Of a stretch of DNA of 64,000 nt, positions 24,301 to 34,985 are shown in pieces. The notes under the pieces were generated by a model. That model worked only from the letters and a program-made list of their open reading frames with translations, did not search any database and was not told where the DNA came from. Position 1 is the first letter of the stretch; each line of letters begins with the position of its first letter. The stretch comes from Phallusia mammillata (lineage: Eukaryota > Chordata > Ascidiacea > Phlebobranchia > Ascidiidae). The position numbers and the translations under genes are program-made. The stretch spans positions 29,533-93,532 of the forward strand of contig QLIY01000659.1 of the NCBI GenBank assembly GCA_003260075.1, written 5' to 3'.

Positions 24301-27300
24301 TGGGTCCCATATCACACACTGTCTTTTATAACATTAGTTGTTTCTGCAGGCAGAAACTCATGGGTCCCCACACATGCAAAGTTGTAAATAATGCATTTCA
24401 AGAAATAACCATGTGAAAGTTTGGTATTGTAAGGTCAAACACAATGATTGGGACTGAGCATAAACAAACATCCTATGTGGAGTACAAACTATCTAAATTT
24501 TCTTCCATTTGGGTATTTTTAAAGGTTTTTCTATTGTATGTTCTATCTGAAAAATGAAGGGGTAAATAGCGAAAAATTAGACTAAAACACAACAATCAGC
24601 TGCTATTATTGGAAAATGGCACAAGCTGTCCTAATTTCATTCAATTCAGACTTTGTTAAAAAAATTCACCCATTGGGGGCTAGTGGGGTAAATGTTGGGG
24701 CTACAGGTTGGAAAACAACAATCAACAACCATAGATAGCACCCACTACAAGCTGCCCAAGTTTTATTCAATTCAGACATTGTTTAAAAAATTGTCCTATT
24801 TTGGGGGGCCAGGTGTAATGGTTTGGGCTACAGGGCAGAACACAAGAATCAACACCAAAAATGGCATACTCTACAAGCTTTCCAAATTTTATCCAATTCA
24901 GACATTGTTTAAAAAATTCCCCTTTTTTAGGGGGCTAGCGGGTAAATGTTGGGGCTACAGGTTGGAAAACAACAATCAACACCTAACAATGGCACAATGG
25001 ACAAACTGTCCAAATTTCATCCCATTTGAACAATACTTAAACAATTCACCCTTTTTGGGGGGCTAGTGGGGTAAATAATTGGTCTCTACTCCAAAACTAA
25101 AAAAATATCAAATCACAATAACCCAATCCACAGTCCTGTAAATTTTTGTCCAAATCGGCAAATGTTTAAACATTTGGCCACTGGAGGGGCTTTTGAGCAA
25201 CAACCGTTATCACCTCTGACGTCATAAGGCTGTTGACACCCCCTGACTGTCAACTGCAAAAACATCCACCAAACAACCCACAAACATTAGTAATGTATAT
25301 GGTTGGCTTTATAACATCACACAAAACTAACGTTTGTGGTGCGCACCAACCACATTTTACATTTTGGGGGCTAGCGGGGTAAATAATGGGGTTATCATGA
25401 CAAACGAAGCAGATGGCACATCTACATAACTATAGCTACCATCTGTGAAATTTTCATCCAAATCCATCAAACATTTCAAGGCAAAAAGGGGTGGACAAAC
25501 TTCAGGGAAGAAAAAAAAAAAAAAGAAAAAAAAAGAAAAAAAAAAAAGAAATCGAGTAAAATCAAGATGTGTCCCCTTCAAGGAAGGGGACCCATAATAA
25601 ACCACTAATATTTACATGTGCACATAAAAATAGAACCCACCTTTCAGCGACGTCGCGAAAACGCAAAACACTTTGCTCTTTTCCCGTTAAGCTGCATCGA
25701 GGTCGGTCGGAGAAACGAACCTAGTAAAAAATCAATAAAACAAAACTATAATTTACATTTATCAACCGAATGTACCCACCGGTTTTGCCCAGTAACAACG
25801 TTTCAAAACGACAATGGCACATATCTACATGTATTAAAAAAAATGAAAGATAATTTGCAAAAACAAAAGTAAAAATCAAAGTTGCAAAATTATAGATTTT
25901 ACAAGAAGTCAGATTATTTTTTTATTCGACTTCGGCTCATAAACTTAAATATCCGATGTGCTTAAAAATATTACAAACTGCACGGTGTTCGTTAGCACAA
26001 TTTACATGTAGCAGGCCTCATATACTTCTTTGTAAACCGTCCAAAAAAGTAAGAACGATTTTTAACATAGAAACAAACGTACAGTCTACATTCTAGTATA
26101 ACTTGGAGTCAGGATCAAACCTTATACCTTCTGCAAAAAGTTAGCAAAATTGCAGTAAAAACTAGAAGGGTGGCTTAGCACATATTGCCCTTGCATATAC
26201 ACTATAACCTATTTGAAAAAAATAATATATTCCCTACACTTATTTTATATTGGGTCCCATATCACACACTGTCTTTTATAACATTAGTTGTTTCTGCAGG
26301 CAGAAACTCATGGGTCCCCACACATGCAAAGTTGTAAATAATGCATTTCAAGAAATAACCATGTGAAAGTTTGGTATTGTAAGGTCAAACACAATGATTG
26401 GTACTGAGCATAAACAAACATGCTATGTGGAGTACAAACTATCTAAATTTTCTTCCATTTGGGTATTTTTAAAGGTTTTTCTATTGTATGTTCTATCTGA
26501 AAAATGAAGGGGTAAATAGCGAAAAATTAGACTAAAACACAACAATCAGCTGCTATTATTGGAAAATGGCACAAGCTGTCCTAATTTCATTCAATTCAGA
26601 CTTTGTTAAAAAAATTCACCCATTGGGGGCTAGTGGGGTAAATGTTGGGGCTACAGGTTGGAAAACAACAATCAACAACCATAGATAGCACCCACTACAA
26701 GCTGCCCAAGTTTTATTCAATTCAGACATTGTTTAAAAAATTGTCCTATTTTGGGGGGCCAGGTGTAATGGTTTGGGCTACAGGGCAGAACACAAGAATC
26801 AACACCAAAAATGGCATACTCTACAAGCTTTCCAAATTTTATCCAATTCAGACATTGTTTAAAAAATTCCCCTTTTTTAGGGGGCTAGCGGGTAAATGTT
26901 GGGGCTACAGGTTGGAAAACAACAATCAACACCTAACAATGGCACAATGGACAAACTGTCCAAATTTCATCCCATTCGAACAATACTTAAACAATTCACC
27001 CTTTTTGGGGGGCTAGTGGGGTAAATAATTGGTCTCTACTCCAAAACTAAAAAAATATCAAATCACAATAACCCAATCCACAGTCCTGTAAATTTTTGTC
27101 CAAATCGGCAAATGTTTAAACATTTGGCCACTGGAGGGGCTTTTGAGCAACAATCGTTGATGCCTCTGACATCATAAGGCTGTTAACACCCCCTGAATGT
27201 CAACTGCAAAAACATCCACCAAGCAACCCACAAACACTAGGAATGAATATATGGTTGCCTTTATAACATCACACAAAACTAACGTTTGTGGTGCGCACAA

Positions 27301-30201
27301 ACCACATTTTACATTTTTGGGGCTAGCGGGGTAAATACTGGGGTTATCATGACAAACGAAGCAGATGGCACATCTACATAACTATATCTACCATCTGTGA
27401 AAGTTTCATCCAAATCCATCAAACATTTCAGGGCAAAAAGGGGTGGACAAACTTCAGGGAAGAAAAAAAGAAAAAGAAAAAAAGAAATCGAGTAAAATCA
27501 AGATGTGTCCCCTTCAAGGAAGGGGACCCATAATGATACTGAGTGTGAAGCCACGTCCTAGTCAAGCCGGAGTCATTGTAATTTAAGCCCAAATCTGAAA
27601 AAACCTACCCGTGGTTTGGGGTTGAGGGTGTAGTAGAGAAAAAGCTCCACAACCTCCCTGTCTGTCAACAATCCAGACTGAGCTGGCCCTTGAGCGAATT
27701 CCTCAACAGACATAAGGGGGAAGCGAACTAGTGTTATGGCATTACCCAAAACTTTTCGCTTGTTTTCTTTTGTTGCATCTAACTCCTGACGATTGCACTC
27801 TGCTTCCGCCCATCTGTGGATTGCAACAGTATAAAAGTTCGCCAGTTTAATCAATTTTACCCTCTGGTGCAGAATATAATTGGGATTGGCCGAGCCGATT
27901 ATCACTGTTTTTGATGCTCGGTGCTGTGCCAACATGTTGCACAAACCGACCCGAGCATTAAATTTGCATATTTATGCTCTACTAACATACCAAACTAGTG
28001 TTCGAAAGGATATCCATGAACCAAACTGATTGTTGTTTTAAATGTGTTTAACAGCGGAAAAACGTAATTGTGGGGCCTGTACAGCTTAATACACCGCTGG
28101 TGACATAAGGGACCTTGAAAAGCTACAAAATTAGCGTGAAATTGGGAATGAGAGCGTGCTCGGTGTTCCACCAAACAGAACAATTGCAGTTTTGGCCCAT
28201 ACCCAGAAAACAGCATTACATTTGCATGATATACTTAACTGTTTTTGCTGACGCCTAATGACAAAATAATAGACCAACATAGTCACATCGGAGTGTTATA
28301 CCTAGTCTTTACTAGCCTAAACCAATTGTATAACTCACCTTTCCATAGCAGGAAATATGTTGCTTTCTGTCAACCCAAGTGTATCTCTCTCAAGTACAGA
28401 TACCAGCGTGTTGTAATCAATATCTGTGAACCCTAAAAAATAGATGAGGTTTTGTGAGTTAAATTCTGTAATTGTGTGCAGAGTATGTTCACAAGACAAC
28501 TGGTATGTCTATCATTGATTATTACATGTGATCAATCAAAGTACCCTCTCCAATTGCGAAATAATTGAAGAAAACACACCACAATATTACAAATTGCTGG
28601 TAATAAACTAGAAGGGTGGCTTTCTGATATACTTCCATTTTATATATTCTATCTGATATTTACCAATTTACTATACACATCATTTGATCTACACATATGA
28701 TTGTTTTTGTAAACAAAAACTAATGGGTCCCCACACGCGTGTTTGTGCGGATTTACGGTAAACAAATGTTGCGGTGANNNNNNNNNNNNNNNNNNNNNNN
28801 NNNNNNNNNNNNNNNNNNNNNNNNNNNNNNNNNNNNNNNNNNNNNNNNNNNNNNNNNNNNNNNNNNNNNNNNNNNNNNNNNNNNNNNNNNNNNNNNNNNN
28901 NNNNNNNNNNNNNNNNNNNNNNNNNNNNNNNNNNNNNNNNNNNNNNNNNNNNNNNNNNNNNNNNNNNNNNNNNNNNNNNNNNNNNNNNNNNNNNNNNNNN
29001 NNNNNNNNNNNNNNNNNNNNNNNNNNNNNNNNNNNNNNNNNNNNNNNNNNNNNNNNNNNNNNNNNNNNNNNNNNNNNNNNNNNNNNNNNNNNNNNNNNNN
29101 NNNNNNNNNNNNNNNNNNNNNNNNNNNNNNNNNNNNNNNNNNNNNNNNNNNNNNNNNNNNNNNNNNNNNNNNNNNNNNNNNNNNNNNNNNNNNNNNNNNN
29201 NNNNNNNNNNNNAAAAAACCCCCAAATTTCCATAACCTTATTCGAACAAAATCGAGCTATTGCCACGGTAAAACTAGTAAAGAGGCTTTGGTAGATGCAT
29301 CCAATTTGCCGCACTTGCAACGAATATACACACGTTACGTAATTTGAAATTTCTATATCTATCTGGCATTTTCAGGGTAAAACAGGTGCCAAATTCCATA
29401 CTTTTGCAAGGACTTTTTTGAAAGTTGGATTTTTTCAAAACTTTTCCAGGTCTTAAAAATGCAAATTTAAATTCCATAACTTTTCCAGTTTTTCCATGCG
29501 GGGGGGGGGGTTACATCATCGGTCATATTACCATTTACAAAAGTGGTAATGCCTGCAAGTACACTGTATATGCTTTACCTATCAACTGTCACAGACAACC
29601 ATAAAGTAGTTATAAACCATGAAAGTTTGTAAAGTAGTAGCTGGTAAAGCTTTGGCAAAAACAAACCATGTGGCCAAAAGAATCCATTTAGATGAGAGTC
29701 ATGACACAACAATAACATTTCAATGTAAAGCATCTTTAACACTGTGTTTGTCTTACCATCAGCAGATAAAGCTTCTCTGGTGTTTTTATCGATGCAGTCT
29801 AAACACAAGGTGGCGAGCTGGGGTTCATCGAACAGTCGAGCTTGGGTGAGCAGCATAAACGCATTGTCTGGACTAAGATTCTTCTTGAGGAAGTCGACAC
29901 AATGAGACTCCAATGCGGGTACAGCATATTTTTTGGCAGTGTATCTGATTATAGCAAAACAATAGAACAGATTAGTCAGGGTTCCCGCATAATTTTCGTT
30001 TGTAAATTCCATGACTTTTCCAAAACTTTTTAAGAAAAACCCCCCAAATTTCCATAACCTTATTCGAACAAAATCGAGCTATTGCCACGGTAAAACTAGT
30101 AAAGAGGCTTTGGTAGATGCATCCAATTTGCCGCACTTGCAACGAATATACACACGTTACGTAATTTGAAATTTCTATATCTATCTGGCATTTTCAGGGT
30201 A

Positions 30202-30277
<76 letters not shown>

Positions 30278-32051
30278 GGAACCCTGATTAGTGATGGGGC
30301 GATACCAGGTTTTGAAGCGAGTACCACATGTATATACCTTCGATGCCGAGTACCGAGTACGATTACCGAATACTACTTACAAATAGTGTTGTACTTAGTT
30401 GTGTATCACTGGTTAATTTATCTGACGTGGCCGGGGTTCAGGCGCGTGCACACGCATGCAGAAAAATATAATCTCCACCTGATACTGAAAAAAATATACG
30501 TAACCTGGCGGAACTTTTTCCCGATTTTGCGCTGTCCGAAGCAAATATTGGCAAAAAGTTGCCCGTATTCTTATGGTGTAAACCGGCCTTGGGTATCAAA
30601 CGTTGGTATCCAAAACTGAGATAAAATATTTCAATACCGAGTACGAGTATCGATACCACAAAAATCATTCGATACCGAGTACCGAGTACTCGTCCCATCA
30701 CTAGAACAGATCATGAAAAAAGAATTGGTTAGGGTGCACCAAGGGGCTAAACCAAAAAAATAGCTATAAATATGAGCACTCCAGCAAAGTTTGTACCTTC
30801 CTTTTTTACCACATAATTAAGTATCTATTCTTTACAGTAAGAAAGCTGTTACTTACAGGGTGGTCATGACAGTCTCTGGCCCAATGAGTACTTCATCTGT
30901 GTAAAGAAATCTTAAGAGAGCGAGAAAGGCAGATGGTTCCACATCAGGCAGTTCCACTTCATTAGATTGTGTTGCAAGAATACTGTTGAACATTGCATCG
31001 AACACTGCACTTCCAACCGACAAAACAAACTGAAAAAGAAATCAACTATTTCATAAGGCAATAAATAGTCCATAACATGAAAAATTGGTAAAAAGCAGCT
31101 CTAGTAAAGGAGAATTTAATTGATACTACATAGTTAGCTGATACTACTATGCTGTTTGGCTCAATCCTTCGTAAATGGGTCAATGTATAACTAGTGTTCA
31201 TGCTTACCCTGTGAGCTGGTATATGTTGGGATGTTACTCCTCGTCCAACAAGAAAATGGACATCAGCTTGTAGCTCATTATTGAAGAGATACTGAAAGCG
31301 TTCTTTGATTGTGGCCTTGGTAGCTTGCCAGTTATACAGTGGGTTTGAACCAGGTCTAAGGCCAGGGACATCAGGACTTAACGGTGGGACTGCACGAAGT
31401 TGTGGCCTCTCCACTCTTGCATGCTGGGGATTTGCATCTGTTTTGAGCAACAAAGTAACTTTATTGCAAATTGTGGTTGATTCCTATGTGGTAAACACCA
31501 CTAGCTATATTATGCCAATATAAGTAACTAAAAAATCAGTGCATCTAAAATATAATGGATCACTTGTACACCCTTATGTCACTTGGTGTACCTTTATAAT
31601 GCTTGGTGCACTTTTATATCCTTTTGTGCTCCTTAAAATTACTTGCTGCACTTTTATATCGCTATATTGGATCGCTTGGTGAAGCTTTATGCATGTTAGG
31701 GTGCACCTACAGATATTAAGGTGCACCAAGCGATGTTATGGTGCACCAAGCATTGATAATAATAATGCACCAGGTGATCATGTATGTTTAAGATAAACAT
31801 TTTACACAAAAACCTCTAAATTATAATTCACACTCAAAGTCAAAGATGAATATATATATATATTGGTTTCCAGTAACACAAATCTTACTGCGATTTGGAA
31901 TTCCAGCAACAGCTCCAACTAGCGGCCTTGCTTCTTCTGCTGCAGGTGCATTGTTACCATTATTTCCTCCAACAATAGCATAAGCTATGCCAGCAGGAGG
32001 CTCTCGGACATTGTTGGCACCAGCATTGGCACCATCACCAGCATTAGCCAT
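21396..32051 (-). CDS. BTBD2: BTBD1/BTBD2-type BTB-BACK-PHR protein
   Basis: BTBD1/2 proteins are cytoplasmic Cullin-3 adaptors that bind topoisomerase I. Ten exons join in phase: 32051-31889, 31437-31208, 31029-30857, 29944-29757, 28432-28339, 27813-27609, one of the two identical 80-nt exons (25720-25641 or 23770-23691), 22353-22233, 22161-22021 and 21554-21396 (1554 nt, 517 aa; human BTBD2 525). The N-terminus is Ala/Gly/Asn-rich. The BTB domain runs from [13 protein letters not shown] through DVHFLVGRG; the BACK region has [15 protein letters not shown] and [12 protein letters not shown]. The PHR domain has [29 protein letters not shown] and the terminal [14 protein letters not shown]. 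Splicing in both copies of exon 7 would put a stop in frame. Intron 3 holds nested hAT elements and a neighbouring intron an N gap. BTBD1 and BTBD2 cannot be told apart here. Confidence 0.93.
22389..23648. repeat. Intronic repeat element, copy 1 (about 1.26 kb)
   Basis: It begins ACTAGAAGAGTGGCTTAGCA and ends CCTTCAAGGAAGGGGACCCATAAT-like. Inside are about 120-bp tandem subunits (GGGGCTAGTGGGGTAAATG, then GTTGGGGCTACAGG) and an A-rich tract near 23560-23600. No terminal inverted repeats or ORF are visible; the class is unknown. Confidence 0.8.
23691..23770 (-). other. BTBD1/2 exon 7, copy nearer exon 8
   Basis: This 80-nt exon encodes the start of the PHR region ([15 protein letters not shown], then FRDVAE). 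It is bounded by TTTTTACTAG upstream and donor GTGGGT downstream. It starts in phase 0 and ends in phase 2, fitting both neighbours. It is identical to 25641-25720. Confidence 0.88.
24211..25598. repeat. Intronic repeat element, copy 2 (hybrid of copies 1 and 3)
   Basis: About 1.39 kb with the same ends as copy 1, plus an extra internal subunit shared with copy 3. Diagnostic bases up to 25113 match copy 3; from 25204 on they match copy 1. It is therefore a crossover product. Confidence 0.85.
25641..25720 (-). other. BTBD1/2 exon 7, duplicate copy nearer exon 6
   Basis: An exact copy of the exon at 23691-23770, exactly 1950 bp away, with the same splice sites and about 560 bp of shared flank. 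Both copies look functional, but 80 nt is not a multiple of three. Including both reads AGG TTC GTT and reaches TAA after 11 codons, so only one can be used in a productive transcript. Confidence 0.88.
26161..27534. repeat. Intronic repeat element, copy 3
   Basis: About 1.37 kb, starting exactly 1950 bp after copy 2. Its right part differs from copies 1 and 2 (for example CAATCGTTGATGCC instead of CAACCGTTATCACC). It stops at CCCATAAT with unique sequence afterwards, so no third exon copy follows. Confidence 0.85.
28607..28777. repeat. Diverged fragment of the same intronic repeat, running into the gap
   Basis: It starts ACTAGAAGGGTGGCTT and later carries an AACTAATGGGTCCCCACACG match to the other copies. 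It is cut by the N run. A still shorter relative lies at about 35355-35442 (AGTGGCTTTTCTGTATATTG, then GGGAAGGGGGCCTATAAT). Confidence 0.6.
28778..29212. other. Assembly gap (N)
   Basis: 435 undetermined bases inside an intron of the BTBD1/2 gene. Sequence at 29213-29375 recurs at about 30034-30200, so the gap borders the same repeated element. Confidence 1.
29965..30711. mobile_element. Nested pair of hAT-type elements in BTBD1/2 intron 3
   Basis: The outer element has ends TAGTGATGGG and CCCATCACTA with the 8-bp duplication GAACAGAT at 29965-29972 and 30704-30711. After only four bases (29973-29976) it is split by a second element, which starts CAGGGTTCCCGC (29977), contains the CCATGACTTTTCC motif and ends GGAACCCTG (30286), with GATTAGT on both sides. 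A 75-nt G run (30202-30276) hides part of the inner one. Confidence 0.8.
31556..31770. repeat. Degenerate short tandem/palindromic repeat
   Basis: CTTGGTGCACTTTTAT-like units repeat imperfectly, then recur in opposite orientation (GGTGCACCAAGCGATG) between about 31690 and 31770, giving a weak inverted arrangement. It lies in intron 1 of the BTBD1/2 gene. No coding signal. Confidence 0.6.
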
Positions 32052-32349
32052 TAAAAGCCTGCCAGTGGGACTTAATTTGTAACAAAAGTGATGTTCTGAA
32101 ATGGTACAGGAACATTCAATGTCTACACAATAACTGTAATACATTTGTTTAATTTTGCTAACAACTGTTTATTTAAGCAAAACAAGAAAGGTTGCATTTA
32201 TCGGATTCATAAGCATGTTTTCTCTATCTTAGTAGCACAAAAATAAAAGTTTCATCCATGAATGCAAGTGTATGGTATTTTGAACTTCATTGTAATGCAC
32301 AATAATTGTCTAAAATGCATGAAAACATTTATATGTTGTCAAAAAATAT

Positions 32350-33159
32350 TTAAATTATCATTTCTAGTTCTCGAGCATAGTCAATCATTTGTTGTGCAAG
32401 ATCACCAGAAGGCAGTGAACGAACATCATCATTTTGCTTCGATGTATTAAAGTGGAAGCACTTATCACTCTCAAGTTTCCAGCCTTTCTTAGTAGCATAG
32501 TTATTCATTTCTGCTTGGTCTTCGAAATACAACATTCTGAGTGCCTCAGAAAATAATATATTTTTGTAAGATTTCTCCATGCATGCAGCAATTTCATCTC
32601 GAATGGTACCAAGCAAAATGTCAATAAAGAAGTTATAGCTTTCTGCTGGGACATTTCCTTTAGCCAAGAACAGTTTATTGTAGTTTCCTTCCATAAGATA
32701 CTGTTCAATTGCCACTGGATGCTTTATGTATTCATTATTTTGAATGTCAGCTGCTGGTAATCGTTCCAATTCAGTGTGAAAGTCTGCCACACGATTTTGA
32801 GCCAAAAGACACAACAAATTTAATCCCAAAAGTTCTTGCTTGTACGGTGATTCAAAAATGCCCACTTCAGTCACATAATCAAGATAATAGCATTTCAACT
32901 GAGACATATACCTCTCAAAGGCGGGTATGTCTTTTTTACGAATACTTAATTGAGCTCCGATCTCCAAAACGTTTCTAGCCAAAACGAACTCCTGGTCGCT
33001 GTACGAATTTTTGTCTGAAGGCAAAAACTTCAACTGCGTTAAAGCAATTTTCAGATTTCGCAAATGAAGACTGCACTTTTCCAAATCTGGTGTTTTCTTA
33101 GCGAAGTCAGTCTTTAATGTTTCGTACATCTTCGCTGCCTCTTGCAAACGGGACGGCAT
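32350..33159 (-). CDS. PSMD8: PSMD8 (Rpn12), 26S proteasome regulatory subunit
   Basis: PSMD8/Rpn12 is a PCI-domain subunit of the proteasome lid, the 19S part that deubiquitinates substrates. A single uninterrupted ORF encodes 269 residues, starting MPSRLQEAAKMYETLK and ending ARELEMII. This is close to the core length of the family; the longer human form carries an N-terminal extension. Recognisable blocks are LQLKF/LPSD in the N-terminal helices, RYMSQLKCYY, LLGLNLLCLLAQNRV, HPVAIEQYLMEGNYNK and the C-terminal SLPS..LAQQMIDYARELE. The lack of introns is unusual among its intron-rich neighbours and hints at a retro-copied or ancestral intronless gene. AATAAA on this strand lies near 32167-32172. 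The BTBD1/2 gene follows on the same strand with its ATG 300 bp downstream. Confidence 0.95.
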   Translation of the reverse strand: MPSRLQEAAKMYETLKTDFAKKTPDLEKCSLHLRNLKIALTQLKFLPSDKNSYSDQEFVLARNVLEIGAQLSIRKKDIPAFERYMSQLKCYYLDYVTEVGIFESPYKQELLGLNLLCLLAQNRVADFHTELERLPAADIQNNEYIKHPVAIEQYLMEGNYNKLFLAKGNVPAESYNFFIDILLGTIRDEIAACMEKSYKNILFSEALRMLYFEDQAEMNNYATKKGWKLESDKCFHFNTSKQNDDVRSLPSGDLAQQMIDYARELEMII

Positions 33160-34985
33160 TTTTATTCACTTTAAAATAATCACAAAAACAACACAGAAAA
33201 GTTCGTAATCTCTTGTTTAATTGTTTGGCAGAAAACGATGACAAAAATTCACAAGTGTTGGATGACATAGAAATCAAATAATTTTGTTGGCGATTTTTAC
33301 AATTAAATTGAGTTATTACGCAGTTCCACACCTCTATCCATACTTGAAAATTTGAAACTTAACTGAAACTAAACATTATTTCTGATAAAGTGCAAACTGA
33401 TGTAGAACTACCAGCTACTTTTGGGGTCCAAAGAAAAACAAGCAAAAAATATCATAATATTGCTGAAGTTAACAAAATTTAATTACAAAGAATAAGTTTA
33501 ACGTACTGTTAAATTGTTAATTGAAATCAACAATTATCGCAACTGAAGTGTCACAAAGATGCTACGATAAGCTAAGTAAGTATTTTTGGTTCTTTTCAAA
33601 AGTGTCACATTAGTACTACACTCTGCTTTCTGTATCGAACCAGTCTTCATGGTACACCATTCACTATAATTGCATTGGTTATTCTATTTTACTGGCAGTG
33701 CTGTCAGTTACAACAATGCAAAACCTATGTTCAATGAAAACTTCTTTTTTTGAAAAAAAGTTTTAGTGGCAAAAAAGATTAAATCAAGTCTGTATAGCAG
33801 TACTACGATGTACAGAAAATCAAACACATTCTTTTACTTAATTCATAATTGTGAATTTATTGATATCAGTTAAAGCACAATGATCGAACACAGAAAACTA
33901 AATAGCATAAGTAATACGTCATACCAACACTAATAGGGCACACAAAGGTCGCAAAAATATAAATGGTTTTGGGCAATGTAGCAGACACTTAATGTAAGTG
34001 CAAAATAAATACAAGGCATATTTGATGTCAAATTTCAATCATACGACTTCAGTATAAAAGTTTTCTCGATAGCGGATTCTAAATTGAATACAAAAAACAC
34101 CACTATAAACCAAATATAAAAGTAACTGTCCACTTAAGTAAGATGAATTCTGGATAAACTATAAAAATACACTTGCAAACACAACAATATGAGCACAATA
34201 AATCTCATGAATAATAATAATTTGCATAGGATTTTTTTCCGGTATTGTTTGGATACTGACATAATTGGTTCACTCGATCTGTAAAAATTTGACTGCATAA
34301 AAAAGTTTATGCCAATCAGGACTTAAGTGAAGTTCAAAATTTATGATTAAAAATGAACAAAGTTGAAATATTTATCACAAAAATACAACTTAAAAAGGGC
34401 CTATTCCATTGTTTGTAGTTTTGTTATTAATACCTTATAGTGCTCCAGTTTTAATTATGCCCCAATCAGTTCAAACGCTAAAAATCAGGTATTTTACACC
34501 AATTATTTTTTTGTTGGGCCGAAGTGTAAAAGTTAACATTTTCACATTGATCGTTTGAAGTTACACCACATTGCTAATGATCTAAATTATAAGGTAGCTC
34601 ATTATTAGGCAATTGTAATGCCATACTGAAAAGGATTATACCAACGTTTTTCTCTGTGTCTTTAACTCTGAGGTAAAGTATTATACAAGTGGTTCACATA
34701 CATCAGTAGTACAGAGGATGGAGTGTTTAGAATGTTAAGCATTTCCGAAAATAGTTGGATACAAAAGTACACCAAAAACATTTGATAGAAACCTAAAATC
34801 ATTGGTGCTGTTCTTGGTTTCAGAAATCTATTCTGAATCAAGAACATATGTAGGCTCTTGGTTAATGGAACATCAAAAAATGATTTCTTCAGAATTTCCA
34901 TTTGAAGCCGAAGTGTTGCTTCTAAGTTCATTAGCAACCACAAGACTTCAAATTATTGCACATCACATCTTGTAAACAATGGATT
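33160..34985. other. Intergenic region between UBASH3 and PSMD8
   Basis: Both flanking genes are on the minus strand, so this holds the UBASH3 3' UTR and the PSMD8 promoter. It is very AT-rich. The minus ORF at 34662-34943 lies just past the UBASH3 stop and has no domain signal; I treat it as non-coding. I see nothing else. Confidence 0.5.

Noticed and set aside
31556..31770. Regularly spaced short repeats as a CRISPR-like array
   Set aside because: The units are degenerate, without uniform spacers, and the DNA is clearly eukaryotic.
34662..34943. 93-codon minus ORF next to the UBASH3 end
   Set aside because: The UBASH3 stop at 34986 lies upstream of it, and the peptide has no family features. 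It is probably 3' UTR.
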